Of a stretch of DNA of 64,000 nt, positions 61,650 through 64,000 are shown piece by piece. Every line of letters begins with the position of its first letter. The first letter of the stretch is position 1. This DNA comes from Baylisascaris procyonis (Eukaryota > Nematoda > Chromadorea > Rhabditida > Ascarididae): contig JAZARR010000174.1 in the NCBI GenBank assembly GCA_037389465.1, positions 1,736,001 through 1,800,000 on the forward strand. Direction: 5' to 3'. Position numbers and translations under genes: made by a program. The notes under the pieces are model-generated. The model saw nothing but the letters and a program-made list of their open reading frames with translations. It had not been told where the DNA came from and made no database searches.

Positions 61650-64000
61650 CTTGCACCTTCAAAGCAATTCATTTCTAGCTAAATTCTTAATCGCCATCCA
61701 CCAATCCAGCATGGCCGTTGTCTAATTGTATATATCACAGCAATGGACAGTTGTTGGGGTATTTGCATCATCTTTAGGCTATAAATCGTGCGTCTTTTAT
61801 AGCAGATTATAGACGATCATAGAACTACAAGTTGAAGAATTTCCATTGCATCTCGCTATGAAATCTAAATACTTATAGGACGCTCGAAATCCAAAAACGG
61901 TTTCTGACTAAAAGAAATTTGCGATAAAAGGGAAATCGATGGGTACACAACTCTGTTATCACTCAAAGAGTTAATACGCAACAGAGATGCGGATGAATGA
62001 TATGCTTCCGTCTCGGCTTTGGAGTTTTTAAAAACTCACCTTTCACATGCTTTCAGTTATGACGCAACAACAAACAAAACGATGGATGTTGATGGTGACT
62101 GAGTTTTGAATAAATAGGTAAACGGACACAGTTTGCCTTTACTGATTGCTCCTCACTGGATACACATCACACACACACACACACATACAGACATATGCAC
62201 AACACACAAATACGCCGACAGTTATGTGCAATTCTTGATGCGCACCCATAAATGGTCACTGATATAAACACACAATTTTATATTTAGCACTTTGTGGCAT
62301 TTATTTTTAGAAAGACAACAGCGTTTCCTGATCATGCAAATTTGCAGTGAACGTGACGATTTTTCTTTTCTCATAATCGTTACCGAGAACTGAACTTTGC
62401 TGATTACCTTCAGTGCAATCTAATGCACCATACTTGTTTAGCAAGAGTTAATTAAAGGATTCATCCCTCTGTATTCTTTCATTACATTAATCAAACAAGA
62501 ATTATTTGATGGAAATTAAACCAATTTCCACATCGAACAATTAATGACGTTAAATTGCTCTCATACTGCATAAATGCCAAGAATAAAAAAAAAAATTGTC
62601 AGAAGGTGAAATTTCCCATCTAAAAAGTTCTGAAATGAAAAACGCCGATACAAAAATACGCAAGATTTGCAAATGTGAAAATGAAAAATAAGAGTGCAAA
62701 TAGAAATTGGTCAACATAGTATTTGAATTTTTTGTGGCTAATTTAAAAACCGGCTCTATTTTTTTTTGAGTTTTCAGAAAATCTTATCTTCTGCCTTTAC
62801 AGAGAAATTTTTCATCCGTTTTTTTTTCACTCCATATGAAAAATTGTACGCAGTACGTATTTTACATCATGCATGACTTTCCTTGCATTTTGTGACGAAT
62901 TCATCAAAATAAGCGCTACTTTCAAATGCACTTCCAAATCAACGGCATCATCAGAAATTTCTCCTCATATATTTTCTTGGAACAACATGGCATAATGAGC
63001 GTCATTCGCGTTTTTTTTCGCTACTTACGCCCTTTTTCGACATTTACAAAATATTTTCTCCATTGACTCTATAGTACAGTGACCAAAATAGTCTATTTTT
63101 TCATATTCCTTCTTTGCTCTCAACATGGACAAAGTTCTCCTCAAAGGTGCCTTCTGCTGATAGAGGAATATAACAAAAGTGATACAATTAGCGAAAGTCG
63201 CAATGAGCAGTCTGTAGAGGAGTAAAAGCAGTGCACTTTAAGTTATCAAAAGTGTTAGATGGGCAAGAAAAGAGCAGAACACCTCACAATTTTGCCAGCA
63301 TAAGCTATAAGGCCAATTAAGATCCACAAACGAACATGCTCATCTGGAAAACTCATTTATGCAGGTGAATCGATTCGGAAGAGCTGTCGACAGATGGGTG
63401 TCAATTGATCGGGAACGCTTGCCGTACACTGAACGACCTCGCTAACCCATCGACAAGCATTTGCGGGAACAGCAATCAGAATAACAACACGATGCGCTAT
63501 CATCAAAAGAGACAAAGCCAGGCTAACAGACAGACAAAAAGAGTCGCACCCGAACAGATATGCGATAGAGAGAGACACCAACGGGAGACATACGCAAATG
63601 AAGGGTGCGGAGCTTTTGCAGCAGAAGGGAAAAGATAGCCAGCTGCATTTTGCCGCACCCACTGCTCGTATAAATGGACATCAGCGCCCTGTGCGTATTT
63701 TCGCCAGGTACGCATAATACGGCTTGGTAACCAGTAAAGCCACAGGAAAACTGCTGCATAAAGGCAAGGTGAAGAACTTTCGTCACGCTTCGCTTTTGTC
63801 ACAGTTGCATCGTAATTCCTTTACTATAAACAAAAGTGAGCCTTTCATATGAACTTCCCCTAGATAATGGAAAATGGTTCATGCACCTTGGTCGATTTAA
63901 AGAAAGATTCCATTTCATATAGCGAAAAAATCCGCAACTAGACCTGGATTCAAAAATACTCTAATTTTTTCTAGCTCTAAAAAAGTCATAGATTTGAGTT
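61650..64000. other. Upstream of UGP; first exon unresolved
   Basis: On the minus strand a donor AAAG|GTGAGT at 62040/62039 could end a non-coding first exon. A short (CA)n tract lies at 62168-62185. A GC-richer island at 63357-63802 has overlapping minus-strand ORFs of up to 101 codons without recognisable domains or exon boundaries. No gene can be supported. Confidence 0.35.

Noticed and set aside
63973..63989. AGCTCTAAAAAAGTCAT at the right edge resembles the reverse complement of 161-177, suggesting a third copy of the duplication.
   Set aside because: The match is 17 bases with one difference, preceding sequence does not align, and the window ends before it could be extended.

Overview
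This is an AT-rich metazoan (nematode-like) genomic window. Evidence for this includes many small coding exons joined by GT..AG introns with TTTCAG-type acceptors, a six-exon 7TM chemoreceptor closest in style to nematode Srsx receptors, several eroded LINE reverse transcriptases, and long (TA)n microsatellites. I cannot name the genus. A Spirurina-type parasitic nematode is only a guess.

Layout. Positions 1-1.4 kb are an inverted partial copy of 37.75-39.96 kb and include a near-perfect copy of one bHLH exon. Positions 1.4-14 kb are gene-poor and hold a GATGT repeat, a G-rich tract, a (TA)n tract and three reverse-transcriptase relics. Positions 14.3-19.0 kb (+) carry a complete 310-residue Srsx-like receptor. 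Positions 25.3-31.0 kb (-) carry a nine-exon, 445-residue ankyrin-repeat protein. A fourth LINE relic lies at 33.1-33.6 kb. Positions 36.0-39.6 kb (+) carry a five-exon, 317-residue bHLH transcription factor. Positions 41.2-50.9 kb hold four asparagine-rich genes in two head-to-head pairs (-,+ and -,+), each with its own TATA box and a phase-0 splice donor ending exon 1. Positions 55.3-61.65 kb (-) carry UTP-glucose-1-phosphate uridylyltransferase, with 11 coding exons found, one apparent GC-AG intron and an unresolved extreme N terminus. The remaining sequence is intergenic, with no gene I can support.

The three multi-exon models (receptor, ankyrin protein, bHLH) and the uridylyltransferase were assembled by hand. 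Reading phase agrees at every junction, which is the main support for the models. The genes show no sign of forming a common pathway. The most novel unit is the asparagine-rich cluster: a low-complexity, prion-like family with shared promoter spacing, a shared 5' leader motif between two members, and a short C-terminal motif conserved between two members. It looks like a tandemly duplicated divergent gene pair. Its function cannot be read from the sequence.
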